DNA of 29,966 nt. It comes from Bacteroidales bacterium (GTDB lineage: Bacteria; Bacteroidota; Bacteroidia; Bacteroidales; UBA932). How positions within the stretch are numbered: position 1 is the first letter of the stretch; each line of letters begins with the position of its first letter. The stretch covers positions 1 through 29,966 of the forward strand of contig JAGBSL010000038.1 of NCBI GenBank assembly GCA_017631875.1. Reading direction: 5' to 3'. Below are positions 6,253-15,420 of this stretch, one piece after another. The notes below the pieces were generated by a model, which made no database searches, was not told the DNA's origin, and was given only the letters and a program-made list of their open reading frames with translations. The position numbers and the translations under genes were made by a program.

Positions 6253-8904
6253 TTAATTAGAACGAGAACTTCTTGCTTTCCTCTCCTCGTACTTCTGACG
6301 ATACCTTTCCAATGTCTCGAGATCCTTTCTCTGCTGCGCAGCCTGACCTTCCAGAGCTCTTCGCTTACGCTTTCGCTCCTTCGCCAGCTTCTTGGCAGCC
6401 TTAGCCGCAGCCTTATCTGCATCCTTCCTGTCCAGTTCAGCCCACTTGGCCTCCAAAGCCTCCTGCTTAGCCTTCTTTCTTGCAGCCCGCGCTGCCTTCT
6501 TCTCGGCCCTGGCCTTTTCAGCAGCGGCTTTCTTTGCAGCCTTCTCCGCGGCCTTGATCTGTTCAGGAGTAAGGATAACAGCAGCGGTATCTGCTGCTGC
6601 AAGGGAGTCAGCAACATGGCCGAGCGAACCACCTGCCGCAAGAGAATCGTCAACATGAACCTTAGCCAATGAATCTGCTGCCGCAAGACTGTCTACTCTT
6701 GCAAGAGAATCTGCCAGAACAAGGCTGTCAAGACGAGCAAGACTATCAAGACGGACACGTTCAGCCTCTCTTGCTTGTGCCATCTGACGGTCGCGGGCAC
6801 GGATCTTCTGAAGCGAATCACGCACCTCCATCTGGCGGTAAATGTCATTCATGTAGCCCGGGAAATATATGTTGGTCTGGGTGAACCTGGCATGCGGACG
6901 GGCCTCATATGCACGGCGCTCAGACGGACGAAGTGAAAGCGGAGTAACGGCACTGCGGTCGGCTGGACGTTTTTCCGCCTGCCAGTCAAAGCCCTTGAGC
7001 TTCTGATCTTCAGGGGAGAGCTGAACAATCGGATATGCGTCATTCTTCGCCTCTTCGTAGTAGTATATCCTCTGGATGCTACCATCCTTGAATGTTGCTG
7101 AAAGCATCTTCGACTCAGGTTTATTTACGGTGGCAAAGACATCGTTTTCTTCTATATAGAACAGTGCTGACGCACCTCCAAGTACATCAAAACGCTCCAA
7201 TGCACCCTTGTCGTCAAAGAACGCGAGCATCTCGGTACCCTTGATCTGATCGTAATGGGTAGAGTCCTCCTGGATATGTATGAATGCATTCGCCATGAGG
7301 CTGGCCTTTTCCATGCCGCCGTCCTTGACCATGACGCTAATGCTGTCAGCCGCGTATTGTCTGGTGATGTCCTGCCATATTACAGGCTGGACGAAAAGTC
7401 GACCGAGAGAGTCAAGGTCAGAATACAGAAGCGAATCGCAGACTATCTGCATGTTCTTCTTATATATCCTGACATTTCTGACTGCCTCCAGAAAGCCGAT
7501 CTTGGTCGTGTCTTTAGGTTCTTCTATGACCAATGTATCCGTTACTGAGAGAGAGTCTGATGCAAGTGCCAAAGAGTCGATGCCCATTGATAATGAGTCC
7601 GAAGCTACATTCAATGAATCCGTGTTTCTGGACAACGAGTCCGCCGCAGACGTTCTCACTGGAGCTGCTGTCCTTTGAGCAACTGACGGTTTTGCTGACG
7701 GCGCTGACTGTTTTGCTGATGGCGCTGACTGCGGTCCTCCTTTCGGTGCAGTCTTAGGTCTGTAGTTCGGATCATTCATGGCAGCCTCCTCTGCAGCCTT
7801 AGCGGCTGCTTCCGCTGCCTTCTTGCGATACTCACCCACAGGGTCTACATTCATGGCCTCAATTCGCTTGACTGCATCCAGAGCGACCAGACTGTCCACG
7901 TCACACATCTTGACCGTATAGTATACAAGCTTCTCAGCACCAAGGTACAATGTATCTATACTACCATCTTCCTCGGTTGTCTGGGATATTACAGCCGGCA
8001 GACGGGTCATTGTCACCTTCGCAAGAGAATCTTCATAATGGATTCTTCCGGCAAGACCGAAAACATTGCGGGTAGTATCAGTTACCTGGGCATTTCCCAG
8101 CATGTCTACATCAGACGTATTCCTGTAAAAATACAGGCTGTCGCTCCAGCCTTCCTGATCCTTTGACATGACATGCACCTTATCTGCGAAGAAGAACACT
8201 TCCTGACCTCTGTCATACCAACCTCTGTTGGACGAAAGCATGTTCTCATCCTTCCACACATCCGTTGCAGAACCGAAGGTTGCAAGATTGAGGTCTGACT
8301 GATATACGAGCGACTTGGTCTTTACGAAAATTGAGTCCGTAAACATATTCACGTCATCCGTAAAAGTGAATGTCTTGATTTTAGAATCGTATGTTCCGTT
8401 ACGGCTTTCGATTATCTGACCGTCCTTGTCCCTCATTGCACCTCCCCTCTGGAACACAGCCACAGAGTCCTTGGTATTGTAGTCCAGATATCTGGTTCTC
8501 AGCGTATTGTGATCCTTATCGGTAAGCTGCACGACTGATCCGCGGAATTCCGCCAGGTCCATGTCTATGTAATATGTAAGCTTGTCACTGGTAAGCACCG
8601 TTTCCTCCTGGAGAATGCTGACATTACCCCAGGCTTCGATCTTTTTAGTCTCGACATTCCACAGAGCTGTATCACATAACAGATAGGTTCCATTATGTAG
8701 GAATCTCGCAGGACCTATGATCTTTCGATAGCTTGCTCCTTCAATATCAACCATCTTTGCAGACTTGGAACTCAACAGGATCACAAGACTGTCCTTGTTT
8801 TCCTCAGAGCCTTGGCTGCCTTTCTGCACTTGAGCCCTGGACATACCGGAAAAACCCGCCAGGACGACGAGTAAAGGGAGCAGAAGTTTCTTGAGGAATT
8901 TCAT
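6253..8904 (-). CDS. OstA/LptA-like periplasmic protein with low-complexity tail
   Basis: 883-residue exported protein. A signal peptide (MKFLKKLLLPLLVVLAGFSG, cleaved near SRAQ) precedes an OstA-like N-terminal region (about 45-330) with repeated beta-strand units such as GTYLLCDTALWNVETKKIEAWG and LTYYIDMDLAEFRG, the beta-jellyroll pattern of LPS-transport proteins LptA and LptD. A second OstA-like stretch lies at about 470-640. Between them and near residues 715-775 are runs of Asp-Ser-Leu repeats, and the end (about 780-880) is a Lys/Ala/Arg-rich probable coiled coil. It probably acts in LPS transport or outer-membrane assembly, supported by the SurA-like gene just upstream and lpxK nearby. 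The tail is much longer than in typical LptA. It sits 6 nt before the aminotransferase. Confidence 0.82.
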   Translation of the reverse strand: MKFLKKLLLPLLVVLAGFSGMSRAQVQKGSQGSEENKDSLVILLSSKSAKMVDIEGASYRKIIGPARFLHNGTYLLCDTALWNVETKKIEAWGNVSILQEETVLTSDKLTYYIDMDLAEFRGSVVQLTDKDHNTLRTRYLDYNTKDSVAVFQRGGAMRDKDGQIIESRNGTYDSKIKTFTFTDDVNMFTDSIFVKTKSLVYQSDLNLATFGSATDVWKDENMLSSNRGWYDRGQEVFFFADKVHVMSKDQEGWSDSLYFYRNTSDVDMLGNAQVTDTTRNVFGLAGRIHYEDSLAKVTMTRLPAVISQTTEEDGSIDTLYLGAEKLVYYTVKMCDVDSLVALDAVKRIEAMNVDPVGEYRKKAAEAAAKAAEEAAMNDPNYRPKTAPKGGPQSAPSAKQSAPSAKPSVAQRTAAPVRTSAADSLSRNTDSLNVASDSLSMGIDSLALASDSLSVTDTLVIEEPKDTTKIGFLEAVRNVRIYKKNMQIVCDSLLYSDLDSLGRLFVQPVIWQDITRQYAADSISVMVKDGGMEKASLMANAFIHIQEDSTHYDQIKGTEMLAFFDDKGALERFDVLGGASALFYIEENDVFATVNKPESKMLSATFKDGSIQRIYYYEEAKNDAYPIVQLSPEDQKLKGFDWQAEKRPADRSAVTPLSLRPSERRAYEARPHARFTQTNIYFPGYMNDIYRQMEVRDSLQKIRARDRQMAQAREAERVRLDSLARLDSLVLADSLARVDSLAAADSLAKVHVDDSLAAGGSLGHVADSLAAADTAAVILTPEQIKAAEKAAKKAAAEKARAEKKAARAARKKAKQEALEAKWAELDRKDADKAAAKAAKKLAKERKRKRRALEGQAAQQRKDLETLERYRQKYEERKARSSRSN

Positions 8905-8918
8905 GAAGTGGAACGAGA

Positions 8919-10301
8919 TTACTTACGCACCTTCTCACTCCAGCCTTCGCGCTCAAAGTCGCAGTCGCCGAAGAGAGGGTCGATCACAATGTATGTAGAC
9001 TTGATTTTCGATTCAATGAACTCATTGATTGCCTTTTCCTGAAGTTCAGCCCTGGCTTGCGTAAGAAGCAGCGTATAGTCATGGCTGAAAGTTGCAGGAT
9101 GTGCCGGGATTATCTTGTCGACCTTTACGATCTTATAGACAAGGTTTCCGTCACGTCCCTCGTTGTCAAGCGACTCGATAGGCTCCGATATTTCGCCCTC
9201 CTGAAGATTGGCGATGGCCGCATAGTCCTGAGGCTTGAGCTGGTCGATCTCGAAATATGAAGAACCTGTAGTGGGATCAGCCATCTGGCCGCCATTTGTC
9301 CTTGTTGCCGGATCCTCCGAATAAAATCTTGCTGCAAGCTCAAACGTAACTGCATCATTGGCAAGTTCTGTTCTAAGACTATCAAGTACATGGAAGCCCT
9401 TCTGTCTATCCTCAGAGGTGTATTCAGGCTTGAGAAGGATATGGCGTGCGTTGAACATGTCGCCATTCTTCTCGATGACCTCTATCAGGTGGAATCCATC
9501 CGGAGTCTCGACGATCTGTGACACGACTCCTGGTTTAAGAGACATGGCAGCATCAGAGAAAGCCGGCCAGAAAATGGACTTGGAAGCCATTCCAAGCTCA
9601 CCACCCTTTCTTGCAGAACCTGGATCCTGAGAATATAGACGCGCCAAAGTTGAGAATCGTTCACCATTTATGATACGCTCGCGAATAGAAAGGAGACGCT
9701 CCTTTACTGCGAGATTAGCAGCCTCGCGATCAGGGTATATGCATATCTGGCTGAGCTGATACTTTATCGGCACCATCGGCAGATCTTCGGGAGCAGTCCT
9801 CTCGATGTACTGCTGCACATCATATGGAGTAAGTTCCGGAATTCCGGAAGCGATCTGCTGCTGCATCTGCTGGGTGAGATTCTGGTCCTCTATGGCAGCC
9901 CTCCACTCCTGACGGAGCTTGTAGATAGGCTTGCCAAACTGCTTCACGAGAGCCTCCTCTCCACCAAGATTGGTCTTGAGCATGTCAATTCTGCTGCTGA
10001 GCTCGCCCTCGACCATGTCACTGTTGACAGCCAGGGAATCAAGTCTTGCCTGCATCAGGAAAAGCTTGGTAGCCATCATTTCCTCGAGAATCTCGCATCT
10101 GCCCTTCTTGTCAGACATCATTCCGTATGCCTTCATCATTGCAACCTCGTCCTCAAGGTCTGAGAGCATGATGACTTCATTTCCGACTATCGCGATAGTC
10201 TTGTCAATGAGGCCGTCCGAGTATTTCTGTGCAGATGCGGTAAAGGCAGCTGCCGCTAAAAGCACAGCTGTCGCCAATCTCTTGATCCAGAGAATCTTCA
10301 T
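8919..10301 (-). CDS. SurA-like periplasmic peptidyl-prolyl isomerase/chaperone
   Basis: Periplasmic chaperone for outer-membrane proteins with parvulin (PpiC) domains. The start at the ATG 10299-10301 gives a clear signal peptide (MKILWIKRLATAVLLAAAAF, then TASAQ); the in-frame TTG nine bases upstream would overlap the previous gene. Residues about 25-165 form the SurA N-terminal helical region (IAIVGNEVIMLSDLEDEV). Two PpiC units follow: one with FSTLARLYSQDPGSARKGGELG and GFHLIEVIEK, and one with ARHILLKPEY, RFYSEDPATRTNGGQM and LVYKIVKVDK. It starts 1 nt after the preceding lipoprotein gene, so translation is probably coupled. The encoded product of 460 residues matches SurA. Confidence 0.92.
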   Translation of the reverse strand: MKILWIKRLATAVLLAAAAFTASAQKYSDGLIDKTIAIVGNEVIMLSDLEDEVAMMKAYGMMSDKKGRCEILEEMMATKLFLMQARLDSLAVNSDMVEGELSSRIDMLKTNLGGEEALVKQFGKPIYKLRQEWRAAIEDQNLTQQMQQQIASGIPELTPYDVQQYIERTAPEDLPMVPIKYQLSQICIYPDREAANLAVKERLLSIRERIINGERFSTLARLYSQDPGSARKGGELGMASKSIFWPAFSDAAMSLKPGVVSQIVETPDGFHLIEVIEKNGDMFNARHILLKPEYTSEDRQKGFHVLDSLRTELANDAVTFELAARFYSEDPATRTNGGQMADPTTGSSYFEIDQLKPQDYAAIANLQEGEISEPIESLDNEGRDGNLVYKIVKVDKIIPAHPATFSHDYTLLLTQARAELQEKAINEFIESKIKSTYIVIDPLFGDCDFEREGWSEKVRK

Positions 10302-10302
10302 A

Positions 10303-11166
10303 TCATTCAATAATTACAAATTGTCCGTTAACGCGCGCGTCTTCCAGCAAATCACGTTCCAAAGATGTGATCAGAGACTGTTTGCGCGCACTTATTATCA
10401 TGTCCTTTATGAAAGGAGTGCTGTATTCTATAGGTGACATCTCTCCCTTAGGAGTGATTTCCGATATATACGCTATGTTGGAAACACCCGATGTATCGGT
10501 CCTTTCCACCCACCCTACCTTTACGGAAGAGAGGACCGATGCCGACTCCTGTCCGAATTCTTTGGCCAGCGTTGTGGCATCTATCCATGCGTTATTCCAC
10601 GTCATGAACCTGTATGCCGACGAGAATGCGAGACTATCCGCCTCCAAAATATCCTCGGCCTGATCAGATGACATCTTTTTCTTTATTGTCTTGAGCACGG
10701 GAGAGTCCGCCGCTATACTTATAAACCTGGCCTTTACGACCGGACGCTGAAGAACAAACCTGTCCTTATGGGTCTCGTAATACGCCTGAACCTCATCGTC
10801 AGTGACAGAAGTATCTAGTCGTTCGTTGATATAGAGCTGCTCATAGCGGAACTTCAACAGAGACCTTCTGTAAGCTTCAAGCTCCTTTGATACGTCCATC
10901 TCTGCCTTCGAAAGCTGCTGCTCCGCTCTCTCAAGAAAGATCTGGTCAAGAGCCCAGGTAGTAATATACTGCTTTGCAAGCCTTGCACTGTCTTCCGGAT
11001 TTACTCCGCTCGGAATGACCATGTCAAGGTCTGCCCTCTTAAGCTTGGCCGATCCGGCTTGCGCCACAATCTCCCCACTGTCAAAAAACTCCGAAATCGC
11101 CTTGCACGATGCGAACATCGGCAAGACGATCCCAAAAATTGCCACTATGTATGCTATCCGCCTCAT
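10303..11166 (-). CDS. PpiC/SurA-N-like lipoprotein
   Basis: 287-residue predicted lipoprotein: a short hydrophobic leader ends in MFASC, with the lipidated Cys at 21. The rest resembles a reduced SurA-type protein. It has an N-terminal unit starting IVAQAGSAKLKRADLD, a helical region, VTDDEVQAYYETHKDRFVL as seen at the start of PpiC domains, and a C-terminal part with VGWVERTD and SPIEY. I do not see a complete set of parvulin active-site motifs, so it may be a chaperone without isomerase activity. It lies between guaB (10 nt upstream) and the SurA-like gene (1 nt downstream) and likely works with the latter in envelope protein folding. Confidence 0.8.
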   Translation of the reverse strand: MRRIAYIVAIFGIVLPMFASCKAISEFFDSGEIVAQAGSAKLKRADLDMVIPSGVNPEDSARLAKQYITTWALDQIFLERAEQQLSKAEMDVSKELEAYRRSLLKFRYEQLYINERLDTSVTDDEVQAYYETHKDRFVLQRPVVKARFISIAADSPVLKTIKKKMSSDQAEDILEADSLAFSSAYRFMTWNNAWIDATTLAKEFGQESASVLSSVKVGWVERTDTSGVSNIAYISEITPKGEMSPIEYSTPFIKDMIISARKQSLITSLERDLLEDARVNGQFVIIE

Positions 11167-11176
11167 CAGCAGAATG

Positions 11177-12673
<1,497 letters not shown>

Positions 12674-12804
12674 TCATTTTTTCTGATATATCTAACATCA
12701 TGAAGGGCAAATACCTTATCGTCCCCCCTTTACTGACCTCCTTCGCGCTCACACCAGCTCCTTGTGCACACAGCTAAGCGCCTATCTGTCAATCAGATAA
12801 AGAA

Positions 12805-12834
12805 GTATCCTGCCTTCCCCGCCATGCAGGACAC
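12805..12834. repeat. REP hairpin copy A (downstream of the RAYT gene)
   Basis: CCTGC/GCAGG stem at 12809-12813 and 12826-12830 around a 12-nt loop. Read on the minus strand the loop is ATGGCGGGGAAG, identical to copy B on the other side of the transposase gene. Compared with copies C and D, the loop is inverted while the asymmetric outer flanks (TATCC on the left, GGACAC on the right) keep the plus-strand orientation. An AAGCG lies 31 nt upstream of ATCC on the plus strand. It sits in the 241-bp gap between the guaB start and the RAYT stop, where I see no other gene. Confidence 0.85.
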
Positions 12835-12887
12835 TTCCGCATTTTCTTGTAAATCAAAGACTTACGCAATACACATTATTTCAGAAA

Positions 12888-13832
12888 CTACTCTTCTGTT
12901 TGCTTCCTGACTTCCATGTTGAGAAACTTCTCCAGCTGACGCGGTGTTGCAGCCGTATATCTTTTCAGCATTTGCGCTATCCTGAACTTTTCATCCTGCG
13001 GGAGCATAGTAACTTTTCTGGTCTGAACCGTCTGATGATTCTGCTCTAGATATCTTCTCACCACCCCTATCATATCCCCATAGACTATTCCTGACTCCGG
13101 CGAGTATTTTTCTTTAATATCATACTCACTGCCAGAGGTACTCCGCATCGCATGAATCATGTCATCATAGCTTTCATAATACGAAAGCAGTGCCTCCCTG
13201 TCAAAAGGAAAGTATTCACGGACAATGTGTCTGATCAGCAGTTCACGCTCCGCATCATCAAGTTTGCGAAACATTCTTCTCAAGCGAGCATATCCAAGAT
13301 AAGCAGACTTCTCCTTCAAGTCGCGAACCTCCTTAAACAGCTTTTTTAGCTTACCGCTCAGACTTCTGACAGGCACATGACCATAATCCTCATCTTTGAA
13401 GAATTCCAGAAAATTCCAGAAATATAGCTCAGGAGACGTACACAGATTCTTTTCCACAGGATTGTTCCCTATGTAAACTATCGTCGTACGGATAGTCTTG
13501 CTTCCTCGCTTAGGCGCACTTCCGAAACTTTTATGAAAAAGCGGCCCTTTACGTCCCACCTCAGAATTATACTCACGCACAAACATCGACGTATAGTGCA
13601 TCACGAAACGGCTTATCTCATCCAGACTCATCGACGACAGCAGAACATGAATATGATCTATCATGATACAGAGTTCCAGGACAGTCACATTATATTGCCT
13701 TGCAACCGTCGCAAAAATCGTATAGAAAACCAGATAGTCTTCCAGATCATAAAAAATATTAAACCCCTTCACCGCCCGCTGGTAAATATGCATGCACTCA
13801 CCAGGGACAAATCTTCTCTTCTTGTACTTCAT
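12888..13832 (-). CDS. REP-associated tyrosine transposase (RAYT, Y1/HUH family)
   Basis: 314-residue member of the Y1_Tnp superfamily (IS200/IS605-like HUH single-strand endonucleases). It has the N-terminal block RRFVPGECMHIYQRAVKGFN, the HUH motif His60-Ile-His62 in MIDHIHVLLS, GPLFHKSFGSAPKRG, and the probable nucleophile Tyr120 in VYIGNNPVEKNL. Unlike IS200 TnpA (about 150 residues) it has a long C-terminal extension (about 150-314), ending in a probable helix-turn-helix (EKFRIAQMLKRYTAATPRQL, then EKFL). RAYTs of proteobacteria cut and process REP hairpins in single-stranded DNA and stay at one locus. Here two inverted REP copies flank the gene and two more lie close by. No TnpB partner or insertion-sequence ends are seen. 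Confidence 0.9.
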   Translation of the reverse strand: MKYKKRRFVPGECMHIYQRAVKGFNIFYDLEDYLVFYTIFATVARQYNVTVLELCIMIDHIHVLLSSMSLDEISRFVMHYTSMFVREYNSEVGRKGPLFHKSFGSAPKRGSKTIRTTIVYIGNNPVEKNLCTSPELYFWNFLEFFKDEDYGHVPVRSLSGKLKKLFKEVRDLKEKSAYLGYARLRRMFRKLDDAERELLIRHIVREYFPFDREALLSYYESYDDMIHAMRSTSGSEYDIKEKYSPESGIVYGDMIGVVRRYLEQNHQTVQTRKVTMLPQDEKFRIAQMLKRYTAATPRQLEKFLNMEVRKQTEE

Positions 13833-13870
13833 GTCAGTAATATTTAAAAATCAAACTTCACAGGGCCTGT

Positions 13871-13943
13871 AAGCGTTTCACGTAATGTGTTAAAAGACTA
13901 TGAGTTACCATTATATCCTGCATGGCGGGGAAGGCAGGATATA
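13871..13943 (+). repeat. REP unit copy B (upstream of the RAYT gene)
   Basis: The hairpin has a perfect 10-bp stem, 13912-13921 with 13934-13943, and the 12-nt loop ATGGCGGGGAAG. Upstream are AAGCGTTTC (13871-13879) and GAGTTA (13902-13907), which recur in copy D at exactly the same distances (44 and 13 nt before ATCCTGC). It lies 80 bp upstream of the RAYT start and its loop is in the opposite orientation to copy A. Confidence 0.85.
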
Positions 13944-14117
13944 TTCATAAACACTTGAATTTCAACACAATACGGAGACACAATCACATCACCCGTTCAC
14001 TGCGAAAGTACAGGTAACTGAGAAGAAACTGTTTAAAATAAAGAAAAATGTGGCGAATTTATTTTTAAATCGAGCAACAAATCCGGAATTTATTCTATTT
14101 TATAGAAAAGCGACAGC

Positions 14118-14190
14118 AGGCGTTATACGTAACCCACTGAGCACCAATACGTTGATTAGACATCCTGCATGGCAAGGAAGGCAGGACACC
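14118..14190 (+). repeat. REP unit copy C
   Basis: CCTGC (14164-14168) and GCAGG (14181-14185) enclose the loop ATGGCAAGGAAG, and the right side continues GACACC as in copy D. At the same 44-nt offset as in copies B and D there is AGGCGTTAT (14118-14126), a 6 of 9 match to AAGCGTTTC. At the 13-nt offset there is ACGTTG, matching GAGTTA in three of six bases. It lies 63 bp after the YhcC-like gene stop. Confidence 0.8.
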
Positions 14191-14253
14191 AGAGTAAAGC
14201 GCTGCAAGACAAGAAGATACGCGAACACGCTATTGAAAGGCTGAGGAAAAGCA

Positions 14254-15261
14254 TCAAAGAAGGCGGCCCTGCCAGGTGTCGCGCTCTTCAAGGCGCTGGT
14301 CAAGCAGACGAAGAAGTTCCACGTTGCGGATCAGCCCCCACGGAGTCTCATTGACAAAGCGAGGCGGAACCTCGCCCGCAAAGCGTTCTATACTGAGAGT
14401 CGGACGAAGTCGTTCCAGCATATCTGTAAAGAAATCCAGATAACCGTCAAGTGTAAAACGCTCGAAGTCCTGAGGACACTCGGCGTATTCCTGTTCCATC
14501 CTGGTTCCCTTCACAATCTGGAGCTGATGAAACTTGACGGATCTCAATGGCAGTTCATTTATCAAAGCACAGGAATCCAACATCATCTGACGAGTCTCTC
14601 CCGGGAGGCCGAGGATAAAATGTGCTCCCACATCAATCCCACGCTGCGCAGTAGCATGCACAGCCCAACGGGCAGTCTCGAAGTCATGACCGCGGTTGAT
14701 GCGCCGCAAAGTCACGTTATGACATGATTCGATGCCATATTCGACAATCACGATCGGTGATGTTCTGTCCGGCTCGCCAGCTAATGAGCGTTTCCAACCG
14801 GACAGCACGCGTCCATGGGCAAGATCCGCAAGGTAATCCAGCTTCTCTTCATCCACACAGTCCGGTCTGGTACCTATGACTATGCCCACGACAGACGGAT
14901 GCGAAAGTGCCTCCTCATACAAAGCGCGAAGACGCTCCAAGGGAGCATAAGTATTTGAGAATGACTGAAAATACGCAAGATAGTGCTCGGTAGTGCGATA
15001 TCGGACCTTGTGAAACCCTATACCTTCATCCAGCTGCTGATGCAGACTTTTCCCAGCCGTGCTGTAGGAAGGATGAAAAGCTGCATTGTCACAGTATGTA
15101 CAACCGCCACGTCCAACCTTGCCATCACGGTTTGGACACGTAAAGCCTGCATCGAGAACAATCTTCTGCAGGCGCTCGCCGTAACGACGCTTGAAATAGC
15201 CGACGAAAGAATTATAGCGTTTTCCGTCCGCGAACCCATATTTTGTGAAATCCTGTGACAT
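14254..15261 (-). CDS. radical SAM protein of the YhcC (TIGR01212) family
   Basis: 335-residue radical SAM enzyme of unknown substrate. The N-terminus has the family signature YNSFVGYFKRRYGERLQKI, then FTCPNRDGKVGRGGCTYC with the [4Fe-4S] cysteines at about 42, 54 and 57 (an unusually wide spacing typical of this family). It continues with YLAYFQSFSNTYAPL, IVIGTRPDC, VEYGIESCHNVTLRRINRGH and HFILGLPGE. The ATG at 15259-15261 is used; upstream in-frame codons are not standard starts except a TTG at 15270. A -7 box (TAATTTTG, 15268-15275) is so close that the leader must be very short. REP copies lie on both sides of the gene. Confidence 0.9.
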   Translation of the reverse strand: MSQDFTKYGFADGKRYNSFVGYFKRRYGERLQKIVLDAGFTCPNRDGKVGRGGCTYCDNAAFHPSYSTAGKSLHQQLDEGIGFHKVRYRTTEHYLAYFQSFSNTYAPLERLRALYEEALSHPSVVGIVIGTRPDCVDEEKLDYLADLAHGRVLSGWKRSLAGEPDRTSPIVIVEYGIESCHNVTLRRINRGHDFETARWAVHATAQRGIDVGAHFILGLPGETRQMMLDSCALINELPLRSVKFHQLQIVKGTRMEQEYAECPQDFERFTLDGYLDFFTDMLERLRPTLSIERFAGEVPPRFVNETPWGLIRNVELLRLLDQRLEERDTWQGRLL

Positions 15262-15288
15262 AGGCGGCAAAATTAGTTATAATTTTCA

Positions 15289-15296
15289 TATTTTTG
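15289..15296 (+). promoter_or_regulatory. possible -7 box for the NlpC/P60 gene
   Basis: TATTTTTG on the plus strand fits TAnnTTTG, but I see no -33 TTTG at the right distance. If used, the transcript would carry REP copy D in its leader, about 40-70 nt before the start codon of the NlpC/P60 gene. Confidence 0.35.
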
Positions 15297-15310
15297 CAGC
15301 GGTGGGATTG

Positions 15311-15383
15311 AAGCGTTTCGCAGAAGATGCTGCATACCAGCGAGTTAAGCCAGTATCCTGCATGACAAGGAAGGCAGGACACC
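15311..15383 (+). repeat. REP unit copy D (in the NlpC/P60 upstream region)
   Basis: CCTGC (15357-15361) and GCAGG (15374-15378) enclose the loop ATGACAAGGAAG, followed by ACACCAG as in copy C. AAGCGTTTC (15311-15319) and GAGTTA (15342-15347) occur at exactly the spacing seen in copy B, while bases between these motifs are not conserved. It ends 37 bp before the start of the NlpC/P60 gene. Confidence 0.85.
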
Positions 15384-15420
15384 AGCACAAATAATTAACA
15401 CACAATACTTTACAGAAAAC

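Larger units (their letters stand above)
13833..14253. other. gene-free interval with two REP copies
   Basis: This 421-bp stretch between the starts/ends of the RAYT and YhcC genes contains REP copies B and C. The rest is AT-rich in its middle (about 14025-14105). I see no convincing coding region: the short reading frames across copy C have no recognisable protein and run through the repeat. It also contains the RAYT upstream region, in which I found no exact TAnnTTTG box. Confidence 0.7.

Noticed and set aside
6040..6672. Open frames on the plus strand opposite the aminotransferase and OstA-like genes
   Set aside because: The translation is Leu/Ser/Arg-rich as expected for the complement of Ala/Lys repeats, and no promoter or family supports it.
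12700..12800. A possible tRNA or small RNA between guaB and the RAYT gene
   Set aside because: No cloverleaf, anticodon arm or TTCGA loop could be found, and apart from REP copy A no stable hairpin is evident.
12888..13832. The transposase as an active IS200/IS605 insertion sequence
   Set aside because: There is no tnpB, the protein is twice the TnpA length, and flanking hairpins recur as separate short repeats, which fits a RAYT instead.
14050..14354. Short frames between the RAYT and YhcC-like genes
   Set aside because: They run through REP copy C and into the antisense of the YhcC-like gene, with no recognisable product.
12805..15383. The four similar hairpins as a CRISPR array
   Set aside because: Copies are 0.2-1.2 kb apart, occur in both loop orientations, are palindromic and have a gene between them; no cas gene is present.
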